Of a stretch of DNA of 64,000 nucleotides, positions 33,302 to 43,890 are shown piece after piece. Made by a program: the position numbers and the translations under genes. How positions within the stretch are numbered: position 1 is the first letter of the stretch; the number at the start of each line of letters is the position of its first letter. Below the pieces are notes generated by a model. The model had not been told where the DNA came from, made no database searches, and saw only the letters and a program-made list of their open reading frames with translations. This DNA is from Gymnothorax reevesii (lineage: Eukaryota; Chordata; Actinopteri; Anguilliformes; Muraenidae), in contig CM056582.1 in the NCBI GenBank assembly GCA_029721435.1, positions 35,298,611 through 35,362,610 of the forward strand, given 5' to 3'.

Positions 33302-34503
33302 TAAAGTTTATTTTAATCTGAAAAATGTCACATACTTAATCGCACGCGTTGTCCATCAGTGGGCACACAAGAATGAAAAATTCTGCAGAAGTTTACTCAA
33401 AATATCTACATGGGCATTTTGCTTCAAATTATCAGTTATCAGTAACAGAAGCCATAAGAAAGAATTTTATCTAGATCATCTGGTTATTTCCAAAACCGGA
33501 CAGTTACCGGTAGTTAAAGGAAACTTAACATAATTACAGAGAAAAATACGTGGGGTTAAGAGTAGAATATTCTTTGATTTGATGCATGAATAATTGAATT
33601 TGGTGGTCTGGATGCTCTAATGTAAGCAAATCTATAGCTGCAAATGTACCAAACTCTCACAGGATGCGGTCTTCTTGCATCGTTTCACGTCCTCCCACGG
33701 ATTGTGACGTAGTAGACGAAGGTTTATGCACCAAACTCTAGTTGGAAAGAGTTTAAATTCGTGAACTAAGCCATTACTTTTCAACCCAGGAAAATTGTAG
33801 CTGAAAAGGTAGGAATTTATTTGGAGTAAAATATACAACAGGGGAACAATTGTATCTTGTAGCAGCTGACAAATAAATTTTCATTTGTGCGTAACATTTA
33901 CCCCTACTCGTTCATGTATTTTGCATGCTGACATTTATAAGTACAAAAGAAAATAACAGGTGAATGAAATACTACATCACCCCCCCCCCCACACACGCAC
34001 GCACGCACACACACACACGCACGCACACACACACACACACACACCCACACACACACACACACACTAATTTGAATACATTTAGGCTTACAAAGCAATCAAC
34101 TTCGCCTTGTGCGTCACGTCTCAAGAAAATGTTGATTTGAGATGGTGTAATTATTCTTGCTTTATACCTTTCTCATACACATTAATTGAAAATCTAAGAA
34201 CTTAATGGGCTGAGATGTTATAAACCTGTCGGAATAACCTAAGTTAATGCTTGGGGTTTAGTTTCCTTTAACCTGACGCGTCCCATGAACATTGTGTCAC
34301 AACATGTCAAAACCTTATTTTGACAGACTACCTAATTCGTCTCCAGCAATGAATTCAAATCTCTTGTTTTATTTAATTTGCGAAAAGTCTCATTTTATTT
34401 AATTTACTTCTTTTCATGCAATTTCACTTTAATTCATTCAATGTCAATTTATTTCATTTCACTTTTTTCTATTTAATTTTTTTTTTCTCATTAATAATGT
34501 AAG
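33302..34503. other. No gene recognised; core of the large element with a CA microsatellite
   Basis: Noncoding AT-rich sequence. It includes a C-run and (AC/GC)n microsatellite at 33981-34066 and a pyrimidine/T-rich inner end approaching the right inverted repeat. Confidence 0.45.
33981..34066. repeat. Compound microsatellite (C)n-(ACGC)n-(AC)n
   Basis: A C-run is followed by ACGC and AC dinucleotide repeats. Confidence 0.9.
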
Positions 34504-34508
34504 CAATG

Positions 34509-35502
34509 TGTTGTGTTCTGGGGTCCTGGCCTTTGGGCAGGACAGCATTTATGGTTTTAACAGTTTCATGTTCAAGATTTCATAGTTCATGTCATAGTTT
34601 TAACAGTTTCTTGTATTAGGATTACACATTTCATAATTCATGTTTATTGTCCATGTTTTTACTTTTCCATGTTTTTGTTTCTGCCAGGTCTGCCAAGCCA
34701 CTCCACCGCTTGTCTGCGTTCCGCCCCGTGCCTTCGTGGTTGCACATTTCAGAGCTCTGATGGCTTTGGTGTTTCCCCCTTCCTTCTGTGCTGTGCTGAT
34801 TCGGGGCTCTCTAAGCTTAATTGGCAATTAACTGTTTTTAAGTTACTAACATTTACTAACACTCACTGGGTGGTGTAATTCTTAGACAGGCACATTACTA
34901 ATACTACTAATTTAGATAGGGAGTTTATTGTCATGATTCCTGCTTTGCTATTTCAAGATCTTGCTGTGCTTTTCCGTTCTGAACATTCATGCTGCTTTCA
35001 AACTGCATACTTAATTGGTACTTAAGCTGAGCACGCTCATTCTCTTAATGAGCAAGTCTTGTCATCCAATCTTAGTCCATGTCTCATGATCTTGCCCTGC
35101 CTCTTGTCCTCCAGGTGTTGCCCCTCATGTCTTGATTTCCTAACCTTTATCTGGATGCGGTGGAAGTTGGCTGGCAGACAGTGTCTCAAGCTTGTTCCTA
35201 GTTCATGTTCCCAAGTTTCCAAGCCTTGTTCAATTCCTTGTCTTGTTGTATATAGCCTTCTGCTCTTATCTTAGAATCGTTATTCTTTTCTGTTTATGGT
35301 CATCCTGCCTGGAGTTTCCAGTGCCTTTTGTTTTTTTGTCGTTTTTGTATTCTTTGTTTATAGCTCTGTGTAGCGTACCTTAGTTTGTCTTTGCAACCCT
35401 GTGGGCCAAGTTTTTCGTTGGCCCTCGTGCCTGTTTTTTTTTGTTTAATAAATTCCTTATTCCCCTTCACCTCGCACCTGGTGTCTACCTGATCTCGTAT
35501 CA
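34509..35502 (+). mobile_element. Solo LTR, family B, 5-bp target duplication CAATG, inside the right inverted repeat
   Basis: The 994-bp unit starts TGTTGTGTTCTGGGG and ends CTGATCTCGTATCA, flanked by CAATG at 34504-34508 and 35503-35507. Most of its length matches the LTR at 32283 (same orientation), including the CTCCACCGCTTGTCTGCGTT block and TTTAATAAATTCC. Its removal rejoins the right inverted repeat of the 19101-35709 element, so it inserted after that element was in place. Confidence 0.93.
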
Positions 35503-35709
35503 CAATGAGTTTTGACATTTGCAGTAAAAATGGAACTTTTGACATTTGCGGTCGACGTGTTATGACATTTGCGGTTAATCAGATTTTGACATTTGCGGAT
35601 GGATTGTTATGACATTTGCGGGTATTTTGACATTTGCGGTTGACCTGCTATGACATTTGCGGGTATTTTGACATTAGTGGGCAATTTTGACATTTGGGGG
35701 CTCTACAGC
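35503..35709. repeat. Right inverted repeat, about 9 copies of the same motif
   Basis: The plus strand reads TTTTGACATTTGCGG and TATGACATTTGCGGG repeatedly, the reverse of the left array, and ends GGGGGCTCTACAG. It has about nine motif copies against about nineteen on the left. The solo LTR at 34509-35502 separates it from its inner end at about 34490-34508. Confidence 0.85.
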
Positions 35710-37288
35710 GACACAAGGGTCTTAAAGACTAAGTTGTTGAAGGTTATGCACTGTTGTGTAGCCGTGCTGAAAAATGTAACAGCCACTGTTCTAAAATCAT
35801 TGTCCAACTGAGAAGTGGCGCACTTGCCGTTCAGTTTCTCTAAATGATGAATACAATGGAGTAGCTGTTGCTGTGTTACTACTTGTTGACAATATGTCCC
35901 AGTCTGCCTCTCAAAAATGTAAATCCAAATAAAAGAAGAGCCATGATCTAATTTCATGGCATATAATTTATCTCATTGTGTAAATATTAATAATAAGATA
36001 AACACTATCAATGAAAACACAAACATGATTGAAGAAAAAATTTAGTCTCAAACAGCATGACTGGATGACCAAAATATAAAAATATAAATATCGCAATCAG
36101 GCGGCATCTAGCATCATAGTTGTGAAAATGTTCGTGATCGTGATTTATCATCCACTACCAAGATCTTCAAAAAACTTTCTGTTCAAAACTTCAAATTTGG
36201 TATGGGACTTCCTGTATTCATAAACCACTGTATTTTTGAAAAGGTTTTCTCAAAAATGCTGAGCAGTAGGGCCAATTATTGGGCCGGTGAGCTTCCGGGC
36301 CATTGGTCCCTTTTTTTTTTTTTTAGTAGGTCTACTGCTTTCTCTTTCCCTGTCAGTATGATCTTCATCAGATGTTGTGATTATTTCTTTAAATGGAAGA
36401 CACACATGCACGCATGCATGCACACACACATGCATCTCAGTAAATTTAGAGGTAATGTTATAACTGTGGCCTATGAGCTTTCTTTTTTTCATTGTACTGT
36501 GATCCATTGCTCTCATTATGATGACGGGTTTGGCTGCAATGATATATACGAATAACTTGCATCCTATGAAAAATCATGTTTACCAATAAGAGACATGGAT
36601 AATTTAACTTAATGTCAGTTAACGTTACTACTTCGACTTAAATGAATAAACAAGTTAGCTTGATAATTACATAACGCCAACATTATTAATTTTTACCATT
36701 TTCCCTAGGTTGGCAGGTCTGCAACTTAATTTAACCCAATTCACTATTTGAACTTTGCACATTCAGTCCATTTACTTTTGCAAAGAAACTGAAAGAATCA
36801 TCCAAACTAGCCAGCTGGAGTGAGAATGGGCCGGAGCATAATATTGATGTTGAAATGATCTGTCTCTTGCTCCAGCTTGCTCTTTGTTAGTGAATATTTG
36901 GGCAAAGCCGGAGAATAATCCAGCACCATGATTGGTCAAATTCTTCTTCTTTCAATTTTGCCAGGCTTCACACTGATGCCGCAGCACTGCACACGAACAA
37001 ACGAAATTACAGGCCTCACAAGCTTTTTTTGCGTAGTTTTGAGTGACAAATCGAACAAGCGTACTTAAAGGAGAATACCGATGTGAAATTGACTTGGGGT
37101 GCATTGAAACATGATAACGAGTACTAACTTTTGTTGAATACCTCATCTCCGTACACACGCAACATTTCAAAATACATGGCTTTTTAGCCGAAGCTCCAAA
37201 AAGCTTACAATTGCAGTGAATGGGGAATAGCGTTGCCATGCAAAGAAATCGCAATTTTTTCATCATTAACATGGCTCAAAGTAACTCT
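35710..37288. other. No gene recognised
   Basis: Flank right of the large element. Contains a T-run near 36310 and a short CA/TG-rich stretch near 36400-36440. The segment 37060-37260 (GCTTTTTAGCCGAAGCTCCA) resembles dispersed fish repeats. No coding domain. Confidence 0.45.
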
Positions 37289-38323
37289 TGTTGTGATTCT
37301 GTTCTGTCTGCCATGTTTATGTTTGCTTGGATTTTGATCTTTTGCTTGCCTGACCATGCTTTGAATTATGTATTGTGATTTGGTGCGAGTTTATGTTCAT
37401 GTTTTGTCTATTTTAGTCTTTGCCATGTTTTACTTATTACCATAGTTTCATTCTGTACCATAGTCACCATTCCTTCCAATCTCGTTTACTTCCTTTGCCT
37501 TGCTTTTTCTATTATATATTACTAATCCAGACTAGCAGTTTGTTGTTTTTGCTAAGTTACTAACCCAATCTAACATTGTATATAATACTAACTTACGAAC
37601 GAGCACCTGGGATTGTATAGTTGCACTTACTAATTGACTAACGATCTCTCAGCAGTCGCCCTATTCTAGTCTCCGCCTCTTGCTTTCACTCAATTTACTT
37701 CATTGTGCTTCCAGCAGACTCTCTGCACCTTTCTAATTACTGTCCTGCCACTCACTCTGTGCATGTGAAAATCCCAAACCGGATCTGTTGTTCTGTCCAT
37801 AGGATTGTCTCGTGATCCCTGTCCGCGTTTTGGCAGGTGCCTATTTCATGTGATTAGGTTCTCCCTCATGCTCCCTCCTTTGTAATCAGTCTGACTGTTT
37901 GCTCTTGTGTCTTGTTAAGCACGTGACTTCCCGTGAGTGCATATTAGGAGTCTTTTCACAGCACTTCCTTGTCAGAACATTTCTCTTTTTTACCTGTACT
38001 GCTATCGTCTTCGCCTCTGCTCATAGTGTTACCCTTCTGACTGAAGCGTCCGACTTACGATTTTTGGCTCTGCTTTTTGGTAATATTGTCTGCATCTGTT
38101 TACGAACCCTGTGCCTGTGTACCAAACCTGTTCTGCCGGACTACGAGTACTGTGATTGCTGCCCTGGTTTTTGATTCTGATTCTGCCCAACTGGATAGTG
38201 ATTTTTGGATTGTGGACTTTTACCTTTGCCTTCTGCCCTGCGGGGGTTTCCCCCCTCACTCAATAAAATCACTTTCCCTGCAATCCTGAATTCTAGCGAC
38301 TGGTTCCTGAATGAAACCTTACA
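37289..38323 (+). mobile_element. Solo LTR, family A
   Basis: The 1035-bp unit starts TGTTGTGATTCTGTTCTG and ends CTGAATGAAACCTTACA. It aligns end to end with 40333-41369. CACTCAATAAAATCAC (polyadenylation signal) lies near 38260. The flanks ACTCT and GCTTT do not match, so its target duplication has decayed or the copy has recombined. Confidence 0.8.
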
Positions 38324-38540
38324 GCTTTACACTTCATTGGTAGAATTCTGAGGGCCCTGACCTTTAAAATGAGGCACTGAGAACTTTGAAAATGCCCAGG
38401 TAGTTTATTAAAAAAGACTTTTATGCAAACAGTATCTTGAGGTAGTTTCCAGTTGCCTCCATCTTGAAAGTCACGATAAGTCGATTGACGAGCGCAAACG
38501 AATAGGCGAATAGGAAGGATAGGGGAACAGATTGCAATCT
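38324..38540. other. No gene recognised
   Basis: Short spacer between a solo LTR and a palindrome; no signal seen. Confidence 0.4.
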
Positions 38541-38769
38541 ATTCATTCCTAAGCAAACATCATGCGTTGTAAAGGGTGATTAACACATCCTTTTTCACCA
38601 TGTGATGCCAGATGTGATATAACTGAAGATGTCACTTAGCTAGTGGCTAATTGCGATTAAGGGTGACATTGTCAGCTAAGTGACATTGTCATTGTCACAT
38701 CTGGCATCACATGTTGAATAAGGATGTGTTTCACCTTTTACAAAGCATGACATTTGCTTATGAATGATT
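38541..38769. repeat. Palindromic MITE-like element, about 229 bp
   Basis: The arms are nearly complementary over about 90 bp each: ATTCATTC...AAGCAAACATCATG, CATGTGATGCCAGATGTG and GTCACTTAGCT on the left reappear inverted on the right. A central spacer of about 30 bp separates them. No coding frame. A target duplication was not settled by eye. Confidence 0.8.
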
Positions 38770-38879
38770 TATGAAGACATTGTCTCATTTATGAAGGCTT
38801 TATGCATGCTGTTTAAAGCCTTTATGAGCAACACTTCAAACAAGGCAATCAGAGATAGCAGACCTGGCCCCAGTCATGG

Positions 38880-38916
38880 GCTGACAGACAGGGCTGACAG
38901 ACAGAGTGAGTGACAG

Positions 38917-38948
<32 letters not shown>

Positions 38949-39230
38949 ACACGATCATAAATACAGCACAAACGTTCACAGAAATTTTACGTAATGTTCA
39001 TTTTGCAAAAATAATACAAAGACAAGCTAAGCAGACATAGAAAACAATACAATACACAACAATCCAGGCTCCTCAGGCATCAAGCAAATAGGCCTACGAG
39101 CCGCAGCGGCGTCCATTTTAATACGAAGAGCGGTGAACTGCGCTGGTCTCCGAGGCTTGGGGTCGTTTATCCCGGGCAGCTAACTAGCTAGCTTACTCTC
39201 CCTGTAATATAAGTCAAATTCATTCATACT
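38880..39230. repeat. Dispersed repeat copy 1 with (AC)n
   Basis: An (AC)n run at about 38918-38944 is followed by CACAGAAATTTTACGTAATG, TTCATTTTGCAAAAATAATA and TTTATCCCGGGCAGCTAACT. The last three recur in order at 39690-39870, so this is one of two diverged copies. Confidence 0.65.
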
Positions 39231-39650
39231 GCACAAATGACCACAAAAATGCTTAGCTGTGTCCAGCTAGGTAAAACAAAATGCTAACTAGACACAGAAG
39301 ACGATAGAACACGTTATACAATCTTTCAAAAAAAAAAAAAAAAAAAATCGGTGATTTCAGCAAGCCCAGCTGGCTGGAAAGTGGACCCCGTGTGCTATGT
39401 GCAATTCCATGCAAGATCTGTGTCAACGCGATCATTTTGTCCGCCAACGAAAAACGGGCAGTATGCAGCGAAAGTATGCGGAATAATGCAACGCAAATAG
39501 AAATAAAAGCACAAATTCAATCGTAACATCACAACCGACAAATGTCATACAATTAGGAAACATAATTATTTAAGGCAAACTAGCATACTGTTTTATGAAA
39601 ATGCATCGCGATTATGGTTCGCAGGGGTCCGTGTCACAACACGGAGCTCC
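39231..39650. other. No gene recognised; A-run
   Basis: Holds a 20-base A-run near 39328; no coding or repeat signal besides. Confidence 0.4.
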
Positions 39651-39951
39651 ATGTAGCTAGCTAGCATGCTAGCTACACACTTATAACTAAATAATTACAT
39701 ACAGCACAAACCTTCACAGAAACTCGACGTAATGTTCATTTTGCAAAAATAATACAAAAATGACCTAAGCAGACATAGAAAACAATATAATACACGACAA
39801 ACAATGCGCTGGTTCCCGTGGCATGGCGTAGTTTATCCCGGGCAGCTAGCTAGCTAGCTAGCTCTCCTTGTAACATGACCATTGCTTCACCTGGCTCCCC
39901 CTAGGGGGGGGCCAGGTAATGGCCATGGGCTGACGGACAGAGTGACAGAAT

Positions 39952-39984
<33 letters not shown>

Positions 39985-39990
39985 ACAAAC
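39651..39990. repeat. Dispersed repeat copy 2 with CTAG runs and (AC)n
   Basis: CACAGAAACTCGACGTAATG and the following blocks repeat copy 1. A GCTAGCTAGCTAGCTAGC run lies near 39850 and an (AC)n run at about 39952-39979. The order of microsatellite and body differs from copy 1, which suggests a tandem or overlapping arrangement. Confidence 0.65.
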
Positions 39991-40332
39991 ATGATCATTG
40001 CTTAACCTGGCTAACCCTCCCCCTCCGGGTAATTAAGTGTGACCAATGGATGTTTTCAGTGTTTTTGTTTATTACCCATATTTTTACCTCAATATACCTC
40101 AATTCACTATTATAGAAACAGTAAACTTGGAAGATTGAAATTTCGCCAATGTATAATGTCATTGTGTTCATAAAAACTGAGCAGTCGGAGGTTATAATTG
40201 AAGAAGACATCTTAGTGTCCAAGGATAAGGACCAAATTAAAGCCATCACTGACGACATCCCAAAGCCCATGGCCTTATTTTTGAGCTTGGAGGACAACAA
40301 ACATCCCAGTTCTGCCATAACTCCTGAGAATG

Positions 40333-41369
40333 TGTTATGATTCTGTCTTGTCTGTATTTTGATCTCTGCCTTGCCTGACCATGCCTTGTATTGTGTATTG
40401 TGATTTGGTTGCCTGGTTATGTTCATGTTTTGTCTTAGTTTAGTTTTGCCATGTTTTTTTTTGCCTCTGTCTGGTCTCATGTCTTGTGATTGTTCACAGC
40501 CCCAGTACTGAGTGTCACATGTTTCATGGTTTCTGGGTTTCCAAACATTCCCTCAAATTTTGTTTACTTCCTTCACCTTGCTCTATATGACTAACCAGTA
40601 CTAACAGTTTGTTATTTTTGCTTAAGTTACTAACCTAAACTAACTTTGCATATAATACTAACATACTGATGATCACTAGGGATTGTATAGCTGCACCTTA
40701 CTAATCGATTAACAAGCTCTCAGCACTCGTCCTGTTCTAGTCTCCTCCTCTTGCCTTTACCTAATCTTCTTTGCTGCGTTTCAGGGGATCCTCCACACCT
40801 GCTCACTCTGTCCTTTCTCTCATTATCTGTGCACGTTAGAACTCCCTGTGTGTTCTGTCTATAGGCTGTCTCGTGAACCCTGTCCACGTTTTGGCTTTTG
40901 CCTAATTCATGCGATTAGGTTCTTCCTCATGTTTGCTCCTTAATAATTAGTCTGATTTCCTACACCTGTTTTCTGTTTAGCATGTGACCTCCCGTATTTG
41001 TATATTAGCAGTCTTCTCACAGCAGTTCCCGGTCAGAACGTTTTCCTAAGTTTACCTGTGCTGCTCTTGTTTTCGCCTTGTACTCGTAGTGTTGCTCTTT
41101 TGACTGGACTGTCCTCAACTTTAGATTTTTGGCTCTGATTTGGTACCTTTGTCTGCATTTGTTTACGAACCCTTTTTCTGCTCGATTGCAATAACTGTTT
41201 TTGCTGCCCTGGTTTTTCTACTCGGATTCTGCCCTGTGGATTGTGTTTTTTGGATTGGGGACTTTGTACTGTTTCCTTCTGCCCAGTGGGGGTTTACTAC
41301 CTCACTCAATAAAATCACTCCTACTGTACTACTGGATTCTTGCGACTGGTTCCTGAACGCAACCTCACA
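40333..41369 (+). mobile_element. Solo LTR, family A, 5-bp target duplication GAATG
   Basis: The 1037-bp unit starts TGTTATGATTCTGTCTTG and ends CCTGAACGCAACCTCACA, flanked by GAATG at 40328-40332 and 41370-41374. CACTCAATAAAATCAC near 41305 is the polyadenylation signal. It has the same orientation as the copy at 37289 and shares a central block (GATTGTATAGCTGCAC) with the family at 58973. Confidence 0.92.
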
Positions 41370-41374
41370 GAATG

Positions 41375-42809
41375 TCTGTGATATTGAGGCGAATTTGAAG
41401 AGAAATTGTTAAGTTAAGTTAAGTGAGCTTTTTATTGTTTAAGTTGAGAGTTTTCTGAGTTGTTTACATTCATATGTAAGATAGAATGGGATTTTGAAAC
41501 ATTTCAAAAACATTAAAAGTTAGCTGTGAGTCAGCAGTTCTCAAATGTGACATTTAAAGTTCCATGTCCATTGAAATTTTCATTTCAAGCAGTGCTAAGA
41601 TTTTTTTGAAGTAGTACAATGAAACTAATATTGTCTATGACCCTGAATCACAATGGGGAGTTATCTATGGCTGTGTTTGAAATGTACACTTACTCACACC
41701 AAACACTCACTCACTCTATATTGTTTTCAATATAAAATATTCACGACATAGTGCCCTGTATAGCGAGTGAGTACATTCCGAACGCAGCTTATGTTTGTTT
41801 TTTCTTCCTCACAGAGAAAGTCAAGAATCCCAGAGAGAAACCCTGCTCCTGACCAATCAGCAGTCTGTGCTTTGTCCTGCACCCACAACAACCAGGGGTG
41901 CGGTTTGTCTGAATCGGGCTAGGCGTTAAAAAGGAGTATTGAAGTGAGCGATCTCTGATACGCCTCTGGGGGTGTTTTAGCGCTGCTGGAGAGGACCCAT
42001 CGCTGATAGATAGATTTACGATATAACATCGAGCAAGAAAAAAGGGAGATGTGATTGTGCATAAAATGCACTCATGAACTGCCAAGCTAACAAACCCAGG
42101 TGTACACATTTTTACATGCATATTTTTTTCCTATATACTACAATTTCACTACAAGCCCTTTTATTGTTCTGCACAAATTCTGAAATCTGATCTATCAGAC
42201 ATTTTCAGACTAGTTGACTTTATTTTCTGCTTTAAATCACTTTTGATGGTGGAACATTCAAATTAAAAAGTAAAATGTTAAGGTCAGAAAATAATGTTGA
42301 GAACCTCCTGAAAATGTTTAATTTCACGAAGCGAGCGACATTACACATATCTGGTGCTAAGGCAAAGACTCTGCCTTTCCTGTTGCAATCTAATTGGTTT
42401 TAAGATGGAGAAAAGCGGCAGCTGCTACACCAATTCAATGCTGTATGAAGGGGGGTTACCACAGCAATTTAAGACCGCGCTGAAACACTCCAGCTACACT
42501 TCTTTCTGTCTGAACATGACCTTAGTGATCAGTCTTGACCTGTGTTAAATTATATTTGTCATTAAATATTACTTGCAATCCAAAAACACTCAACACCATC
42601 AGGTGTGGCCTATTCCCCTTATTCAAGTAAGACAAGTGTAATATAACAAGTCATTTGGACATACAATTGCATTTCAGTCATTTTTTTTTAATAAAAACAA
42701 ATCATTAAGGACAGTTTAAATAGCCTGTATTGCACAATGTGCAGTAAGAAAATGGGGACATTAACGGAGTAGATTTTTTTTTTGTTAAGTGAATAAAACA
42801 TTTTTTCCT
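41375..42809. other. No gene recognised
   Basis: No domain in any frame. The stretch 41670-41790 (ACTTACTCACACC, TAGCGAGTGAGTACATTCCG) has the look of a noncoding fish repeat. Confidence 0.4.
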
Positions 42810-42970
42810 CAAATACTTATTTATTGATTTATTTAATCAGGGAAGTCCCGTTGAGATCGAAATCTCTTTTTCAAGGGAGCCCTGGGACAAGGCAAAAGCA
42901 GCAGTTAATACACAACAATAATGAAGAGAGACAAATTAAGGACACAACAATAAATACCTTAATTCAAATA
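42810..42970. repeat. LINE 3'-end-like repeat (L2/Rex type)
   Basis: ATTTATTTAATCAGGGAAGT and CCCGTTGAGATCGAAATCTC followed by TTTTTCAAGGGAGCCCTGG match a dispersed pattern I know from fish LINE tails. Orientation and family not determined. Confidence 0.5.
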
Positions 42971-43144
42971 CATACAATAAGTACAAAAAAAATAATATAT
43001 GCATTTAGTGCAAAACTTAAGAGTTTCGCCACTTTTGACATGTTTATGTAATTACATTCAACAAAAAATTTAGAATATAACTTAAAACTCTTGGATTCAG
43101 CATGTTGGAGCTCCCCGATTCGCTCAATTTCATTTAGACATTCT

Positions 43145-43260
43145 ATCAGAATCAGAAAAAAAAAAAACACTTTATTTATCCCAAAATGGGCAATTCAGTT
43201 TGACAGTTCGCAGTCATAAATAAATAGAACTATAAATAAAAATAAAGGTGCCATAATAAA
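43145..43260. repeat. LINE-tail-like repeat ('agaatcagaa...actttatttatcccaaa')
   Basis: ATCAGAATCAGAAAAAAAAAA followed by CACTTTATTTATCCCAAAAT resembles the abundant fish motif 'agaatcagaatcactttatttatccc' found at the 3' ends of non-LTR elements. Confidence 0.5.
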
Positions 43261-43654
43261 TAACAATATAAGAAGAAACAGATTTGGTACCAGGCTATAA
43301 TACCACATTGCAGCAACAGTGTATCATAAGCCTGACTCCACCTGTCAGAGAAAGCAGCTCAGCGCATGGTGTACAAGCATGAACCTACTCCTGATTTTTA
43401 GCATTAATCACCCCGATAGATGGAGGAATAAATGAATGTAAGTAACAGTTTGATTTTGTCAAGGTTGAGCTGTTGTGCCGCCCTGAGGGCATTAAAGTAA
43501 TTCGTTATAATAGGAAATGATTTTCACTTTACGAAAACAGCACAGTATATTCAAGTCTTTTATTATGGCCCCTGGCTGAAGTCGGGCGGCTACTATGGAT
43601 TCATTCTTGTTGTCTCTGCCACCGCGTCCGCAGACACTTTCTTGTGTATGGAGA

Positions 43655-43890
43655 TGTGTTTTACTTCACTTATGACGCCTATCGATTTTGGTTGCCATGG
43701 CGACAGTATTGGCCAAATAATGTCCAAATTTGTGTTGAAACATAACCACTTGTTGCGGACGCTGTACAGGCTGTAATTTTTGACCGATTACTTTCATATT
43801 TGGCATGGACATGTGTTATACTTAAGTTATGACACCTATCGATTTTGGTTGCTATGGCAACAGTATTGGCCAAATAATGTGCAAGAAAGT
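43655..43890. repeat. Tandem duplication, unit about 157 bp
   Basis: CCTATCGATTTTGGTTGCCA then TGGCGACAGTATTGGCCAAA recurs with few changes 157 bp downstream (CCTATCGATTTTGGTTGCTA). No coding capacity that I trust. Confidence 0.7.

Larger units (their letters stand above)
19101..35709. mobile_element. 16.6-kb composite bounded by long repeat-built inverted repeats; family not recognised
   Basis: The left end reads CTGTAGAGCCCACAAATGTC and the right end, on the other strand, reads CTGTAGAGCCCCCAAATGTC. Both continue AAAATTGCCCACTAATGTCA and then into arrays of CGCAAATGTCATAA. The right repeat is split by a solo LTR. After removing that LTR, the inner ends also pair (AAACTCATT...ATAATGAG). If TA is the target duplication it is part of CTGTA/TACAG on both sides, so it cannot be distinguished from the repeat. 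Most of the length consists of later insertions (hAT, Tc1, pogo, two LTRs), leaving a noncoding core of roughly 3 kb. No transposase that belongs to these termini was found, so the element is probably non-autonomous. Confidence 0.72.

Noticed and set aside
33981..34066. CRISPR-like array
   Set aside because: Simple microsatellite. The repeat arrays at 19101-19516 and 50090-50745 also lack the constant-length unique spacers of CRISPR, and the genome is eukaryotic.
32283..35502. A short provirus with two family B LTRs
   Set aside because: The two LTRs have different exact 5-bp target duplications (TAAAG and CAATG), and the sequence between them is the core of the surrounding element, with no primer-binding site.
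19101..35709. Polinton/Maverick or Teratorn-like giant virus-derived element
   Set aside because: The size and long inverted repeats fit superficially. No DNA polymerase, packaging ATPase, capsid, protease or herpesvirus-like frames were found, and most of the length is nested unrelated transposons.
37289..41369. A provirus formed by the two family A LTRs
   Set aside because: The right LTR has its own GAATG on both sides, and the 2-kb interval holds a palindrome and microsatellite repeats, not gag/pol.
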